Assembly: GCA_025506515.1 (NCBI GenBank)
Contig: CM046457.1
Coordinates: 38,822,231 to 38,886,230, forward strand
Length of the DNA: 64,000 bases
DNA from: Flaveria trinervia
Taxonomy: Eukaryota; Streptophyta; Magnoliopsida; Asterales; Asteraceae
Direction: 5' to 3'
Shown here: positions 1-10,649 of the stretch, one piece after another
Position numbering within the stretch: position 1 is the first letter of the stretch
Layout: every line of letters starts with the position of its first letter
The notes under the pieces: model-generated
What the model saw: the letters and a program-made list of their open reading frames with translations, nothing else
What the model was told of the DNA's origin: nothing
The model's database searches: none
Translations under genes and position numbers: made by a program

Positions 1-138
1 TAATGAGAACAAGAAGACATCTGAGCTCCCTCACCCTCGAATGGTCAATGGGTAACATTTATGATGTGTGATGCCTCTGTGAAACACAAGTAGTGAAGGC
101 TTGGGTTCCTAACCTGAACTAATGTTTTCAAACTAGAT

Positions 139-1190
139 GTGCAGGTTGTTCACTATAGTGCTGAGACCAACACGTGGATCATAGATAGCGGAGCATCCAG
201 GCACATGACAGGGAATAAGGATCTCTTATCAAACGTTAAACAGATAAAAGGAGGTCACGTTTTGTTTGCTGGAAACAAAGGTGGGTGCATCACAGCTCAA
301 GGGGAAGTAGGTAATCAGAAAGTGAAGTTTGGCAAGGTAAACTACGTTCAACAACTTCAGAATAACTTGCTTTCTGTTTCTCAAATTTGTGATAAAGACT
401 TTAAGGTAGTGTTTGACAACAAGAAATGCTATGTCTTGAAAAAGGACTACGTCATCCCGGAGTATCAAGTATTAATGTCTGCATCAAGATGTAAGGACCT
501 TTATGTCTTGGATCTATCAAAGGCCTCCACACGGATCATGAGGTTCAGTGCTTCTTGTCAAAAGCTACTGAGAAGGAATCCATCTCCTGGCATAGGAGAA
601 TGGGACACATTAATCCACGGAAGATGAATCACTTGATCCAGAATGATCTAGTGAGAGGAGTTAACGTCAAAAACTTCCAACTTCCGGCTTTCTGTGTTGC
701 GTGCAAGAAGGGCCAACATACGAAGAAGTCTTATAAGGAAAAGAAAGTTCACTCTATCGAACTTCCTCTTGAACTTCTTCACATGGATCTGTTTGGTTCA
801 GTCAGTACAAGAAGCATCGCAGGCGACTTTTACTGCTATGTAGTTACTAATGATTACTCGAGATTCACTTGGGTGATGTTTCTGAAATCCAAATCAGAAA
901 CCCTTGAGTCATTCAAGGAGTTAGTAACTACTCTGGAGTCCCTATTCAAGTTAAAGGTACGTCAAGTGCGCTTAGACAACAGAACCGAGTTCAAGAATCA
1001 ATGGATGGAGGCTTACTACAAGGAAAAGGGAATTGTGCATCAATTCACTTCTGCCTACACTCCTCAGATGAACGGCATTGCTGAAAGGAAGAATCATAGC
1101 TTGATAGAGACGGCACGGACAATGCTAGCAGACTCAAAACTGCCAATCCAATTCTTTAATAAGCAGTTGCAAATGCATGTTATACACTAA
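139..1190 (+). pseudogene. E1 copia protease and integrase (broken)
   Basis: The aspartic protease active site DSGASRHMTG is encoded near 190-220 and is followed by the usual LLSVSQICD segment. The frame is broken near 555. The next frame opens with the GAG-preintegrase zinc region (WHRRMGH near 585-605, later CVACKKGQH) and the integrase core: HMDLFG supplies the first Asp, the RLDNRTEF stretch the second (the usual GTEF Gly is Arg here) and NGIAERKN the catalytic Glu. The core ends early at a stop near 1190 after a frame change. Normally this polyprotein part would mature the particle and insert the cDNA into the host chromosome. Confidence 0.9.
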
Positions 1191-1256
1191 ATAGAGTTGT
1201 GGTAGTCAAACACCATGGGAAGATGTGCTAAGAGTTAGTACAACGACGTAAACCAA

Positions 1257-2007
1257 ATGGAGTATCTCGAGCCGTTTGGCGCTCCGTGCACCCTACTGAA
1301 GAAGACTCAGGAAGGGAGATTTAGCGAGAAGACTAATGAAGGTATCTTTCTAGTATACAACATACTAAACAATAGGGTCTACAACAACTCAACGGGTCAG
1401 GTAGAAGTCTGGTGTAATGTTGATGTTCAGATATACACCACACCACCTGGTGGAAAAGGACCCGCCTTCTTTTTCGAGTATGATGGATTCTTCAAGTCCT
1501 TCAACATACCACTCTCCACTTCTGATGATGAATTAGCAACAAAGATGATGTATGATGTTCTAAACACACCAACTCAGGAATCTACGTCATCCAATGTACA
1601 ACTCAGGAGGAGCACTTGAAGATAGTGACTCTTCGTTTGATGAAGAAGTTGTGGAGACTGATCTGAACAATCAGGAACAACAAGTTCCCCCTACCGATAG
1701 TCCACAAGCATCTGACATTGATGTCTTTGTGTCTTCGGAACCTTAGACTCCTACTGCCTTAGATACTGAACCGAATGTTCATAATCTTGATTCTGAGGTA
1801 GTTGTTCCAACCACTCCTGGTTCAGGACTAAATGTGTATCATCCTTTGGATAATGTCATTGGAGATGTGAGATGAGGAGTTCAGACCATAAATCAATTGT
1901 ATTTAGCTGATTATGCCTCAGTGATGAAAAAGGGTTACATTCATGATGGGGCATATCGTTGCTTTGTGTCTTAGTTTGAGCCAAAGTATGTTAGTGAAGC
2001 CCTGAAT
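1257..2007 (+). pseudogene. E1 integrase C-terminal region and linker (broken)
   Basis: Residues like EPFGAPCTLL and GIFLVYN with the nearby RVYN are the conserved block after the copia integrase core, where the protein describes its own target-contact domain. The open frame stops at 1619, and similar acidic, Ser/Pro-rich linker sequence continues in a shifted frame with several stops to about 2000. The linker joins integrase to reverse transcriptase and is normally poorly conserved. The gap 1191-1256 is a decayed piece of the same gene. Confidence 0.75.
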
Positions 2008-2660
2008 GATGAGGCATGGGTGATTGCCATGCAAGAAGAACTTCTTCAATTCAAGAAGTTAGGTGTATGGACTCTCGTGGATAGACCTAAAGGTGCTAAG
2101 GTCATTGGCACAAAATGGGTCTTGAAATGCAAGAAAGATGATTAAGGCGTGATCATCAGAAATAAGGCTCGACTTTTTGACCAAGGATTTCAACAAGTCG
2201 AGGGCATTGACTACAATGAAGTGTTTGCACCCGTGGCAAGAATGGAAGCAATCCGCATCTTCCTTGCCTATGCATCTTATATGAAGATTAAAGTTTATCA
2301 ACTTGATGTTAAGAGTGCATTCCTTCATGGTGAAATCAGAGAGACAGTGTATGTCAGTCAACTCGAGGGATTTGAGGATCCATATCATCGGGACAGAGTT
2401 TACAAACTCGACAAGGGTCTATCTGGGCTTCATCAAGCTCCTAGAGCCTGGTATGAGAAACTCTCGACTCACCTTGTGAAACACAATTTTCGCAGAGGTG
2501 TCATTGATTGTACACTGTTCATAAAAAGAAAGGATGGAGATTTACTGCTTGTTCAAATCTATGTCAATGACATAATCTTCAGTTCAAAGAACGAAGATCT
2601 ATGTAAAGAGTTTGAAGCAGTAATGAAGGCTGAGTTTGAGATGAGTGCCATGGAGAGATG
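2008..2660 (+). pseudogene. E1 reverse transcriptase, first part (catalytic motif altered)
   Basis: The domain starts at AMQEELLQF (near 2025) and continues through WVLKCKKDD, a stop codon at 2143-2145, NKARLFDQGF, VYQLDVKSAFLHGE and GLHQAPRAWYE. The catalytic box normally read YVDD is YVND here (near 2563-2574), losing one metal-binding Asp through a G-to-A type change. That alone should abolish polymerase activity. The frame closes at 2661, where the next frame takes over with a 4-base overlap. The family role is copying the element RNA into cDNA in virus-like particles. Confidence 0.9.
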
Positions 2661-3530
2661 AAATTCTTTCTCGGGTTACAGGTGGATCAGACACCAAAAG
2701 GGATTTTCCTACATCAGACCAAGTATGTAGGAGATATCCTCAGTTGGTTTAACAAGGAGAATGCTTTGGCAGCTGGGACTCCACTTGCTACAAACCATGA
2801 TGTAGCACCCGATGAGATTGGTGATCTAGTCGATGCCACTATGTATCAAGGTATGATTGGATCTCTCATGTACCTCACTACCTCAAGACCTGATATCATG
2901 TACGCGACATGTTTATGTTCAAGATATCAGGCAAAGCCAAAAGTTAACCATCTCATATGGGTCAAAAGGATCTTTTTTTATCTGAAGGGTACTCTAACAC
3001 TTGGGTTGTGGTATCCTCATGACGATGACTTCGAGCTGACAGCATATAATGACTCGGATTACTGTGGCTGCAAGATGAACTACAAGTCTACATTAGCGGG
3101 ATGTCAATTCTTTGGGAGGAGATTAGTGACATGGCAGTGTAAGAAGCAGACCTCGGTTGCTTTGTCAACCTATGAAGCCGAATATGTTGCTGCTGCAAGT
3201 TGCTGTTCACAAATCATATGGATTCATCAGCAAATACGAGACTACGGTTTGAAATTCTCCTCTACTCCTATTTTTGTTGATAACTCTGCTATGATTGTAG
3301 TAACTAAAAATCCGGTCCAACATCCTAAGACCAAACGCATCGGAATAAAATATCACTTTATACGTGATTGCTTTGAAAAGAACCTAATCGATATGATTAA
3401 AATAAATACTGATTTTCAACACATTGACCTCTATACAAAGGCTTTTGACAAACCACATTTTCTATATATGTTAAAGGTCAATGGCATTAAAAAGAAAAGT
3501 GATGTAATTCCCGATGATGACCATGTGTAG
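2658..3530 (+). pseudogene. E1 reverse transcriptase end and RNase H
   Basis: This 290-codon frame holds the RT thumb (KFFLGLQVDQ, GSLMYLTTSRPDIMYATCL) and the copia RNase H. The RNase H residues are visible as Asp in YNDSDYCGC, Glu in YEAEYVAAA and Asp in FVDNSAM, followed by the KTKRIGIKYHFIRDCFEK block and a final DLYTKAFDK. RNase H removes the RNA template and generates the polypurine primer. The end at 3530 is a natural-looking stop, so pol ends here and is separate from ORF3. Confidence 0.9.
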
Positions 3531-4830
3531 TCCGATGTGTACTGTCCATCTGTCTTTTAATTGTATTTTATTTTTATTTTGTTTAAGTAGTTTAATTACA
3601 TTAATGTTATTCGGTCGCCTATTAAAATCATAAAAAGTGTAAATCGGTTATGGTTGTAGAATTTTAAGGGGAGAATAAGTCAATTAGTAACATTAACAAA
3701 AAACAAGGGAGAAGGAGAGGCTGGCTGATAGAAAGTAGATAGTATACCGATTTAATGACTTTGGAAAATGATAGTACACACGTACAAATCACTTGGGACT
3801 TTAAAATATTAAATAATATAAGATGCGAAGTTCAAAATATAAGTTTGTGTAGTCTGAGCAATATAAAAGGAAAAATGATAGTAAAACTAGCTACTACTAA
3901 GGTAACAAAAAGAAAGTAGACCTAGAGGTTGTTAGACCACAGATGATATGTCAGTAGATTCAACAGAATAGACGATTAGACCTTATTGGTGATCTCAAGA
4001 ACAAACTAAGTTGCTCAACAAGCTGTGGGTTAACATCTTATCCCTGGTTAACACAATCAACAAATTCTAATAAGGGGTGACGAGCAGAATAAACGCCACA
4101 AATGTGTGCATAAGACCAAAATATGAGCAAAAGCAAACAAACTAATAACTTATGTTGTTGGTGAGAATTGTGCAAAAAGATTAAAATTGCTCAAACAAGA
4201 AGATAGGTTATGTGCCTCTTTGTTGTGCGATGGCACTGACCTGAGGCTTGGCTTCTCTCTGAAAGTTCTAAGAATAGTTTATTCTTGAAAATTACCCTAA
4301 GACTGCTTAAAAATCTCCTGAGGAATGTTGATTACCATATAAGTGTGGGATCCACAAATGGCTGTTGAAATAATCAAACCTAACCGATCACCAATCTGTG
4401 TCGAAAGTCTATGTATGGATTTAAGAGGACCAGTATACTGACAATCTTCATGGCTGCAATTCTTGAAAGTCTAAATCAAGGTGGGATCTAATAGTACTAC
4501 TATGATTTCCTAAACTTGCTAACGATTCTAGATGAAAAACAAGAATTGAGCATCAAAAGGTGTTGATAACATGTCCCAAATGATTGGACTTGCCTGTATG
4601 ATTCTAATTTGAATTGGTCCAGTTATGTTCAAAAGTAATTGAAGCTGCCTATTCTAGAACCGAATCCATTAGATTTCTATCTTAGGATTTATACCTCACA
4701 CAAAAAGTCAAAAACAAGTTTAGTTTTGCATTTCAGTTTAAGTGTTTTATTTTATTTCAGTTTAGTCAATTCAGTTTGTTTGATATCGGACTACGTAATG
4801 GAATTCAGTAAGGGAGTTATCATCTAAAAG
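3531..4830 (+). other. E1 spacer after pol, no recognisable gene
   Basis: AT-rich DNA with stops in all sense frames. A purine run near 3662-3674 (TTAAGGGGAGAA) resembles a polypurine tract directly after pol, which would be an extra internal plus-strand priming site. The part 4200-4640 has the uneven look of degraded coding sequence, but I could not match it to a domain. Nothing else can be supported. Confidence 0.5.
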
Positions 4831-4966
4831 GGTCACGTCTGAGGTGACCACAAGTGTTTTCAAAGGTAAACTCAGTCACGTTTGAGGTGACAAATTTATT
4901 TAAAAGGATCACGTTTGAGGTGGTCAAAAGTTTTTCGAGTTAAAATGATCATGTCTGAGATGATCA
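4831..4966 (+). repeat. Four hairpin repeats with loop GTYTGAG
   Basis: Four units at 4831-4849, 4874-4892, 4907-4925 and 4946-4966 each place inverted arms around a seven-base loop GT(C/T)TGAG. Unit 1 has arms GGTCAC and GTGACC, unit 2 pairs TCAC with GTGA, unit 3 pairs GATCAC with GTGGTC using one wobble, and unit 4 pairs TGATCAT with ATGATCA. Arm bases change in both halves together while the loop stays, which suggests selection on a folded RNA or on a palindromic DNA site. Confidence 0.75.
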
Positions 4967-5039
4967 AATGCACATAAAGTTTAATCAAAAGTTAAAATGG
5001 GTTAAGTGAAAAATTGTCATAAAGTCAAAATCATGAGTA

Positions 5040-5310
5040 TGTTCCAATCGCACGACTGGACCATGAGTATGGACCTACAGTGCGAATGGACCATACTCAT
5101 GCACTAAACAGCCGAATGGCACATGAGTATTGACCATTCACCAGAATGGCTTATCAGAATGAGCCATCCGACCGAATGAGGTGTGCAAATGAGTCAGTCG
5201 CCCGACTGAAGTCCAGTCGGCCGACTGAATGTAGTCGACTGAGCCATCACACGACTGAGTTCTATTCGCCCGAATGAACCGAGTGAATGGGTCCAATCGG
5301 CCGAATGAAA
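5040..5310 (+). repeat. E1 internal palindrome array, upstream of the ORF3 promoter
   Basis: Dense degenerate repeats of short units mixing CAGTCG-NN-CGACTG, ATTCG/CGAAT and CCATGAGTATGGACC-like words. A perfect 14-bp palindrome CAGTCGGCCGACTG lies at 5214-5227. The same vocabulary occurs in the E1 3' LTR (21890-22036) and in the LTRs of NA. The array ends about a dozen bases before a strong TATA box. Confidence 0.85.
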
Positions 5311-5320
5311 TCGGATTCAG

Positions 5321-5328
5321 TATAAATA
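5321..5328 (+). promoter_or_regulatory. Putative internal TATA box for E1 ORF3
   Basis: TATAAATA followed by GGGCC, then a C/T/A-rich leader with no upstream coding sequence. It sits just after the palindrome array, as the LTR TATA box does at 22049-22056. The predicted start would be about 30 bases on, some 640 bases before the ORF3 ATG. Confidence 0.6.
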
Positions 5329-5447
5329 GGGCCACAGTCAATCGCATTAAACTCATCACCCCCTAATCACCTTAAAATCGCACTTTTCATCCAACCCAAA
5401 ATAGTTGATTATTCGCATAATTCCGACCTTCGTTGTTGATTATACAG

Positions 5448-5986
5448 GTAAAATGTGGTGTACCCATGCCAAAAACTCCATCGATTGGCCTTCAAAATCA
5501 AGAAATTTCACCAAACAAGAACCGAACCGTTTAATGGACTAATAACCTAACTAAACTGAGTAAAATGTTGAAATTAAAGTTATTAGGTTATTAGTTAACT
5601 GATTGCGAGTCTAAAGAACCATTACACGAATTTTAATTTCAAGAATTAGTTGAAAATCGAATCTCAGTCGACCGAACAATGAGTCATGCGACTGGACACC
5701 AGGATGAACTCCAATCGCATGATTGAGCTGGTCAAATGGCTCAATCGGCCGAATGTACCATACGTATGAGCTCAGTCGGCCGACTGAACCAATCGCAGGC
5801 TCATCAACCGATTGAACTCAGTCGCATACTCAGTCACCCGACTGTATCCCGTCGCATGCCAAGTCAACCGGCTGAACATAGTCGCATGGTTCAGTCGCAT
5901 GAGTGAACCAGAATGAATTCAACCAAGTTAATTTGAATTGATTTGTGTCATGTGGTTAGCTAATGTTTATGTGTTTTGTGTTACAG
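5448..5986 (+). other. Putative intron in the E1 ORF3 leader
   Basis: Donor CAG|GTAAAATG at 5445-5453 and acceptor TTTTGTGTTACAG ending at 5986, just 4 bases before the ORF3 ATG at 5991. The 539-bp interval has no open frame and contains a second palindrome array. GT-AG ends and the U-rich acceptor tract fit plant introns. Splicing is inferred and not shown. Confidence 0.5.
5660..5915 (+). repeat. Second E1 palindrome array, inside the putative intron
   Basis: Same words as the array at 5040-5310, including the perfect palindrome CAGTCGGCCGACTG at 5773-5786 and many CAGTCGCATG and CCGACTGAAC variants. It ends about 75 bases before the ORF3 start codon. Confidence 0.8.
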
Positions 5987-5990
5987 ACTG

Positions 5991-7417
5991 ATGGCAGAGA
6001 AGTGGTCCATCAACCCCAAGCACAACATCTGTGCTCACTTGGACTCCACAACTCCGAATGGTGCCCAGTTTGCAAGGATCATTGCTTTCCTCAAGCGATC
6101 AAGGATCCACAAGGCGATATCTACACTATGCACCCCATACAGGTCTATACAATAGGCCTTCTGGGAGAATCATTGGTTGATCAATCCCGTGAGCCGTACT
6201 GCATAAGGAGTTCTATCTTTAGTTTGGACATAGAGATCATGGCTGAAGACATTCAACATGTACTTGGGTTGGGAGATGATACAGACCACCCCACTAGACT
6301 TCACCCACTGATGATGAGAGGGTGCTTCATCAGGATGAAGTACGCTAGGGATATCACTGCAGGGGTGTTCAACAAGAGCAACCTGTGTCCCCAGTACAAG
6401 TACTTGGCACACGTCATCCTCAAGTGCCTGGCATCGCAAAGGGGTGGGTTAGATGACCTATCAGACCATATTCAAAATGCCTATGTGGCACTGGTGCTGA
6501 CCACCCTTTCAGCTTTTCTGCCATGATTTTCTCTTATCTGATAGAGAACTTGGAGGCGAAGGGTAAAGAGGGTTTCTACATGTACCATAGGTTCTTACAG
6601 ATGATCTTTGATGACAAGCTGCCCACACTGCCAAAGGAGAGCCACGACGCTGGGGCATTAGAGATTATGATGATACGACGCTGGGTCGTATGAAGGTATA
6701 CCGGGGAAAGCAGGTCAAGCCCCCAGTAAAGAGACTTATAGGACATCTTGCCAAGGTGGACTACGTGGTGAGAAGGAGGCGTAAATGGCGTCACATAGAC
6801 AGTGATTCGGATGTTGAGCAGCTAGAGCTACCTGAAGACGACTCCGACGACGAGGACAGTGGTGATTCTTGAGATGCAGGGCCCAATCAACCGAGGGCCC
6901 CCACTGCTGAATAGCATCTCCAGCATCCACCCAAGGTGGAGCAGAGGCTGCAGGGTTCCATCAGGACTTTCATCTTGATGATGAGGAGGAGACGGACGAG
7001 GAGCCCCTAACCCACACTGTGGGGAGCTGGGTGGTTGCCACGGACCAAGGTATTCGGGAGGTTGGTTGACGCCCTGGTGAATCTGGGGAGGCTGACACTC
7101 ATCCTACTTATGCTCCTAATCAGTCCAGCAGTGTTCCAGGGGGAGCATCCACCTCGAGGGGATCGAGGAAGAAAAGGATGGCTCAGTCCCATGGGTTGAA
7201 GAAGAAGAATAGAAGGATGATCTTCATCACCACCCCCACTACTACCACCTCTTCACCACTCCACCCATTACTACCATCCCATCCACCATAGCACCAACTT
7301 CATCTATACCACCCCCAATCCTCACCACTCCACCACCACCTTCATATACCACCCCTAATCTTCACCATTCCACCACCACCTTCATTTATACCACCCCCAA
7401 TCCTCACCACTCCACCA
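5991..7417 (+). pseudogene. E1 ORF3, N-terminal part (unknown function)
   Basis: The ATG at 5991 opens a frame whose first residues (Met-Ala, then NPKHN, LDS, IIAFL) match the starts of ORF3 in E7 and E2. A stop near 6154 and a frame change near 6195 break it. The continuation (about 6196-6526) carries DIQHVLGLGD, then KYLAHVILKCL and later YMYHRFLQMI, in the same order as DAISP-type and YPRF segments of E2 and E7. I infer one globular domain of about 230 residues, loosely like plant transposon-protein domains (Pfam PF20167 type). The 3' part (6690-7417) is acidic, then Ser/Thr/Pro-rich and runs into the minisatellite. I do not know its function. No signal peptide or membrane segment is evident. 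Confidence 0.65.
7270..7417 (+). repeat. 39-bp coding minisatellite in E1 ORF3, left half
   Basis: Imperfect direct repeats of about 39 bp (core CACCACCTTCATCTATACCA), roughly three copies before E2. Read in frame they give a 13-residue Pro/Ser/Ile/Thr-rich unit, PPPSSIPPPILTT-like. The array resumes at 19548 after E2. Confidence 0.75.
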
Positions 7418-8339
7418 TGTTGGACCAAAAGAACCAATGAGCCAAGATCAGAAAACCTCTAAGTCCCACATGGTATCACAACTGCTAAAAGCTTCATCAG
7501 CAGTTTGACAAGTGCTGAAGACTTCAACAGCTGAAGATCAAGTGCTGAAAACTTCAACAGCGGAAGAACTAAAGTGCTGAAGTACAACAGCTAAAGAACA
7601 CAAGTACTGAAGCTGAACAGCTGAAGAACACGAGTACTGAAGCTGAACAGCTGAAGAACACAAGTGCTGAAGCTGAAAGACCAAAGTACTGAAGTACAAC
7701 AGCTGAAGAGTTTACAAGTGCTGAAGATCAACAACTGATGTACAAAGTCTGAAGACAAAGACTGAAGACATCAGCTGATGATATCTACTGAAGTCATCAG
7801 CTGATGAAACGTCTGAAGTTCAAAGTCTGAAGATCAAGTACTGAAGTTTCAGTAGTTTGTCACAACTGCTGAAGAGTACTTCTTCAGTAGTTGTGATATC
7901 AGTAGTTTTATATTTTTAGTTTCAATAGTTTTGTAAAACGACTGAAGAGCTTGTTCTTCAGTCGTTGTAGTTTCAGTAGTTTTATGTTTTTCAGTAGTTA
8001 TAACAACTGATAACACTTAGCATTTTTGTAAGGAGATGTCAGCTGTTTTGACATCTTCAGTAGTTGTGTTTCAGTTGTAATAAATCTGTTAGATGTCACT
8101 ATCAAGTGACATCAGCAGACGTCACATCTCTTATATAAGAGGTGTCGACCTAATTGTAATTGTGACATTCTGTTACCACGAAAGCGAATATTGAATGAAA
8201 TATATTTGCAGAAATTCTCTCTCTATAACCGTCTTTGTTCTTTATTGAATATCGTTTCGTTCTTGTGAATCGACTAATTTGTTGTTCAATTCCGCTGTTA
8301 TACTCTTTAATCAATCAACATAGATCACTGATCCTAACA
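7418..8339 (+). repeat. E2 5' LTR
   Basis: Begins TGTTGGACC and ends GATCCTAACA, giving TG...CA ends with short inverted termini. About 640 bp of U3 is filled with short repeats such as CAGCTGAAGAACACAAGTGC and paired CTGAAG/CTTCAG, CAGTAGTT/AACTACTG words. A 12-bp perfect inverted pair, AACGACTGAAGA and TCTTCAGTCGTT, lies at 7937-7966 with a 6-base spacer. Confidence 0.92.
8132..8138 (+). promoter_or_regulatory. E2 LTR TATA box within a palindrome
   Basis: TATATAA sits inside the perfect 14-bp palindrome CTCTTATATAAGAG (8128-8141), directly after the repeat-filled U3 and a GATGTCAC/GTGACATC inverted pair. The 3' LTR copy reads TATATAAAAG near 19267, so the palindrome is broken there by one base. 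Confidence 0.7.
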
Positions 8340-8341
8340 AG

Positions 8342-8353
8342 TGGTATCAGAGC
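8342..8353 (+). other. E2 primer binding site (initiator-Met tRNA)
   Basis: TGGTATCAGAGC, 2 bases after the LTR end, is the usual complement of the 3' end of plant initiator-Met tRNA. Here minus-strand cDNA synthesis would start. Confidence 0.92.
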
Positions 8354-8560
8354 TGGTTAATCATTGATCGATCTAACAATTGATCATTGAAACTGCTAAT
8401 TGATATCTGTGTTTGATTGAATTAGCATATTTGCAAGAACTGGTTATAGATTATTGAATTTCTGTCGCTTTCGTTCATTATTTTGAGATCTTCTAGTTCA
8501 ATTGGTTGTTGCGTTGTGTTCTAAATCTGTTTTAGCTTAACCGAATTGATTGAATCTAAG

Positions 8561-10512
8561 ATGACGACTCCTTCTAATGATCCTCACAATACCGGTTCCT
8601 CAACCAAGCCTCCTGAGAGATTCCTCAGATCACTGCCTGAGAGATGGGACACATAAACTATTGTTCTACGCTCTAGTGCAAATCTGGATGGTCTATGTCT
8701 CACCCAACTTCATGGGAAACTGCTTACATTTGAAAGAGAGATAGAGCAGAAGAGGAAACTGTCCTCATCAGGAAAGCTCACTGATGACTTTGTACCAGGG
8801 AATACTGCCTTGGTTGGTCATGAGTCAGAATATGCTGCATCTGAAAGCAATTATGATGAGCATATAGATTTCTCTTCAAATAGTTCTGATCATGCATTTG
8901 TTGGTAAAGAGTCATTCTGGCAGTAATAGTGACAATTTATGCTCCATCATGGATGATCTGAAAGGAATAGCTGATGATGATCTAGAAGAGATGGATATTC
9001 TGAGCCAAATGGCACTGATTAATATCAGATCTCAGAAGTTCTATAAGAGAACTGGCAGGAAATTTCCTGGACTCTCTGGCAAAACCAAAGTTGGTTTTGA
9101 CAAGAGTAAGTTGAGGTGTCACAAATGCCAAAGGCTAGGACACTTTGCAAGAGAGTGTAGATCACTGGATCTAACTCCTCTGCACCCTTTGTGACTTTTC
9201 CTAGTACTAGTCCACAAAACAGAGGGCAACATCCTGCTGGTTCTGGTCATTATTCACATCCTAGATCTCCTGCATACTTTGTTCCCCAGGTCAAATGTCA
9301 TATCCTTATCCCTGCTATTATGTGCCTCAACCAAATCCTGTTCAAGCTCCAATTGCACAACAACCACAAGCATTGCCTGAACCCCAGCCTTCCTAATCTC
9401 ATCAACAAACTCAACCTCACACACAGCTTCTTCACCCCAGGAGTTGTTGACTGGAGCAGTTTACCAGATGACTTGTCTGGTCATGAACAACTGTTCTCAG
9501 GTGCTGGTCAACATGGTGGTGAAAGTCCATTTGGAATCTAGCTCCTATGGCTTTGGATTCTGCTGATACTTCATCCTTCTAATGCCTCTACACCAAAGGT
9601 ATCACAGGTATCCTCTGAGGCAAAAGCCAAATTATGTTCAGAAACATGCATAGCAGCATTGCATCTATTAGAGAAGCAAATGTAGCTTTAATCAACAAGA
9701 CATTGAGCTAGAACAAATAATTTCCAAAAACAAAGCTGAATTTGAGTCTGTGCTTAATGATAAAAATGATGAGATTTACAAACTGAAATGCCAAATAACT
9801 GATGATAAGGCTAGAGAAGAGATACTTCTAGAGAAGTATAAAGATCTCAAAGAAACCCTTGCAGTTACCCAGGTAGAGTGTGATAGATGGGTACAATCAT
9901 GCAAAGGTTTTGAAATGCTTCTTAGTAAGCAATCTGCTTCCAATGTGAAGTTTGGCATTGGTTACATCACACTGCTCCACCTACAGATTTTACTCCAAGA
10001 GCAGAGGTAGAATCTGATGGTGAGAGTAATAACCAATCCATCTCATCATGTGATCTACTTTCTGATACAGCACATCAGAAGTAGAGTCAGCATCAGCCCT
10101 CTCAGAACCTCAGAACAGCTGATTGATGGTTCAAATGCTGACACACACATGATCAATGAGTTGATCAACTCAGGAGTTATTCTGAATGTCCTGAAAGGAC
10201 TAGAGAGCAGGATTAACACCTGAAGTTCAAACTCCAACTACTGCCAGTACTGAAGAGAAGAAAACTGCCAGTAGAAAGAGTTTGAAGACTACTAAAGAGG
10301 CAATCAAGAAAGCAAACAATGCTTCCAAAGCACTGAAGAACAATCTTCAGTTGCTCCCTCTCTAGTTGATGATCAACCTAAGATGAAGAAGAAACCATGT
10401 GAAGTATGTGGTTTGTTCAATCATCTTACAGATGATTGTTGGTACAAAAGAGGTTCCAAACTCAAACAAAAAGAAGAAATTAAAGAGGAAAATGGTAAAA
10501 ATGAAAAATGAG
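8561..10512 (+). pseudogene. E2 gag (internally deleted and broken)
   Basis: The ATG at 8561 begins MTTPSNDPHN and after about 16 residues jumps to FLRSLPERWDT, a segment normally late in copia UBN2-type Gag, so the N-terminal half seems deleted. A stop follows, then LTQLHGKLLTFEREI. A CCHC zinc knuckle, CHKCQRLGHFAREC, lies near 9118-9162. A predicted coiled coil (9700-9960, rich in K, E, D, L: NKAEFESVL, YKDLKETLAV) follows, then a second knuckle, CEVCGLFNHLTDDC, near 10398-10440. Gag packages the RNA in virus-like particles, and the two knuckles and coiled coil fit the long Gag of SIRE-like elements. Frame changes and stops make it non-functional. Confidence 0.8.
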
Positions 10513-10649
10513 TTTAAGCACATTTGTATGAGCAACATCAAATCCTGTAACCCTTAAGTCCTCAAGAATCCAAAAAGTAAGGGTTAAACAGGTGACAGCT
10601 GAGAGTGCTCAGAAGAAGAAGGTGCAACATAGGACTTATCAAACTCTAC

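Noticed and set aside
4200..4640. Possible degraded coding fragment in the E1 spacer (a LCMDLRGPV-like read)
   Set aside because: Only one short match to an integrase-like word, no further motif in order, and stops in every frame.
5040..5920. Possible CRISPR-like repeat-spacer array
   Set aside because: Units are degenerate palindromes without constant repeat length or unique spacers, there are no cas genes, and the context is a plant retrotransposon.
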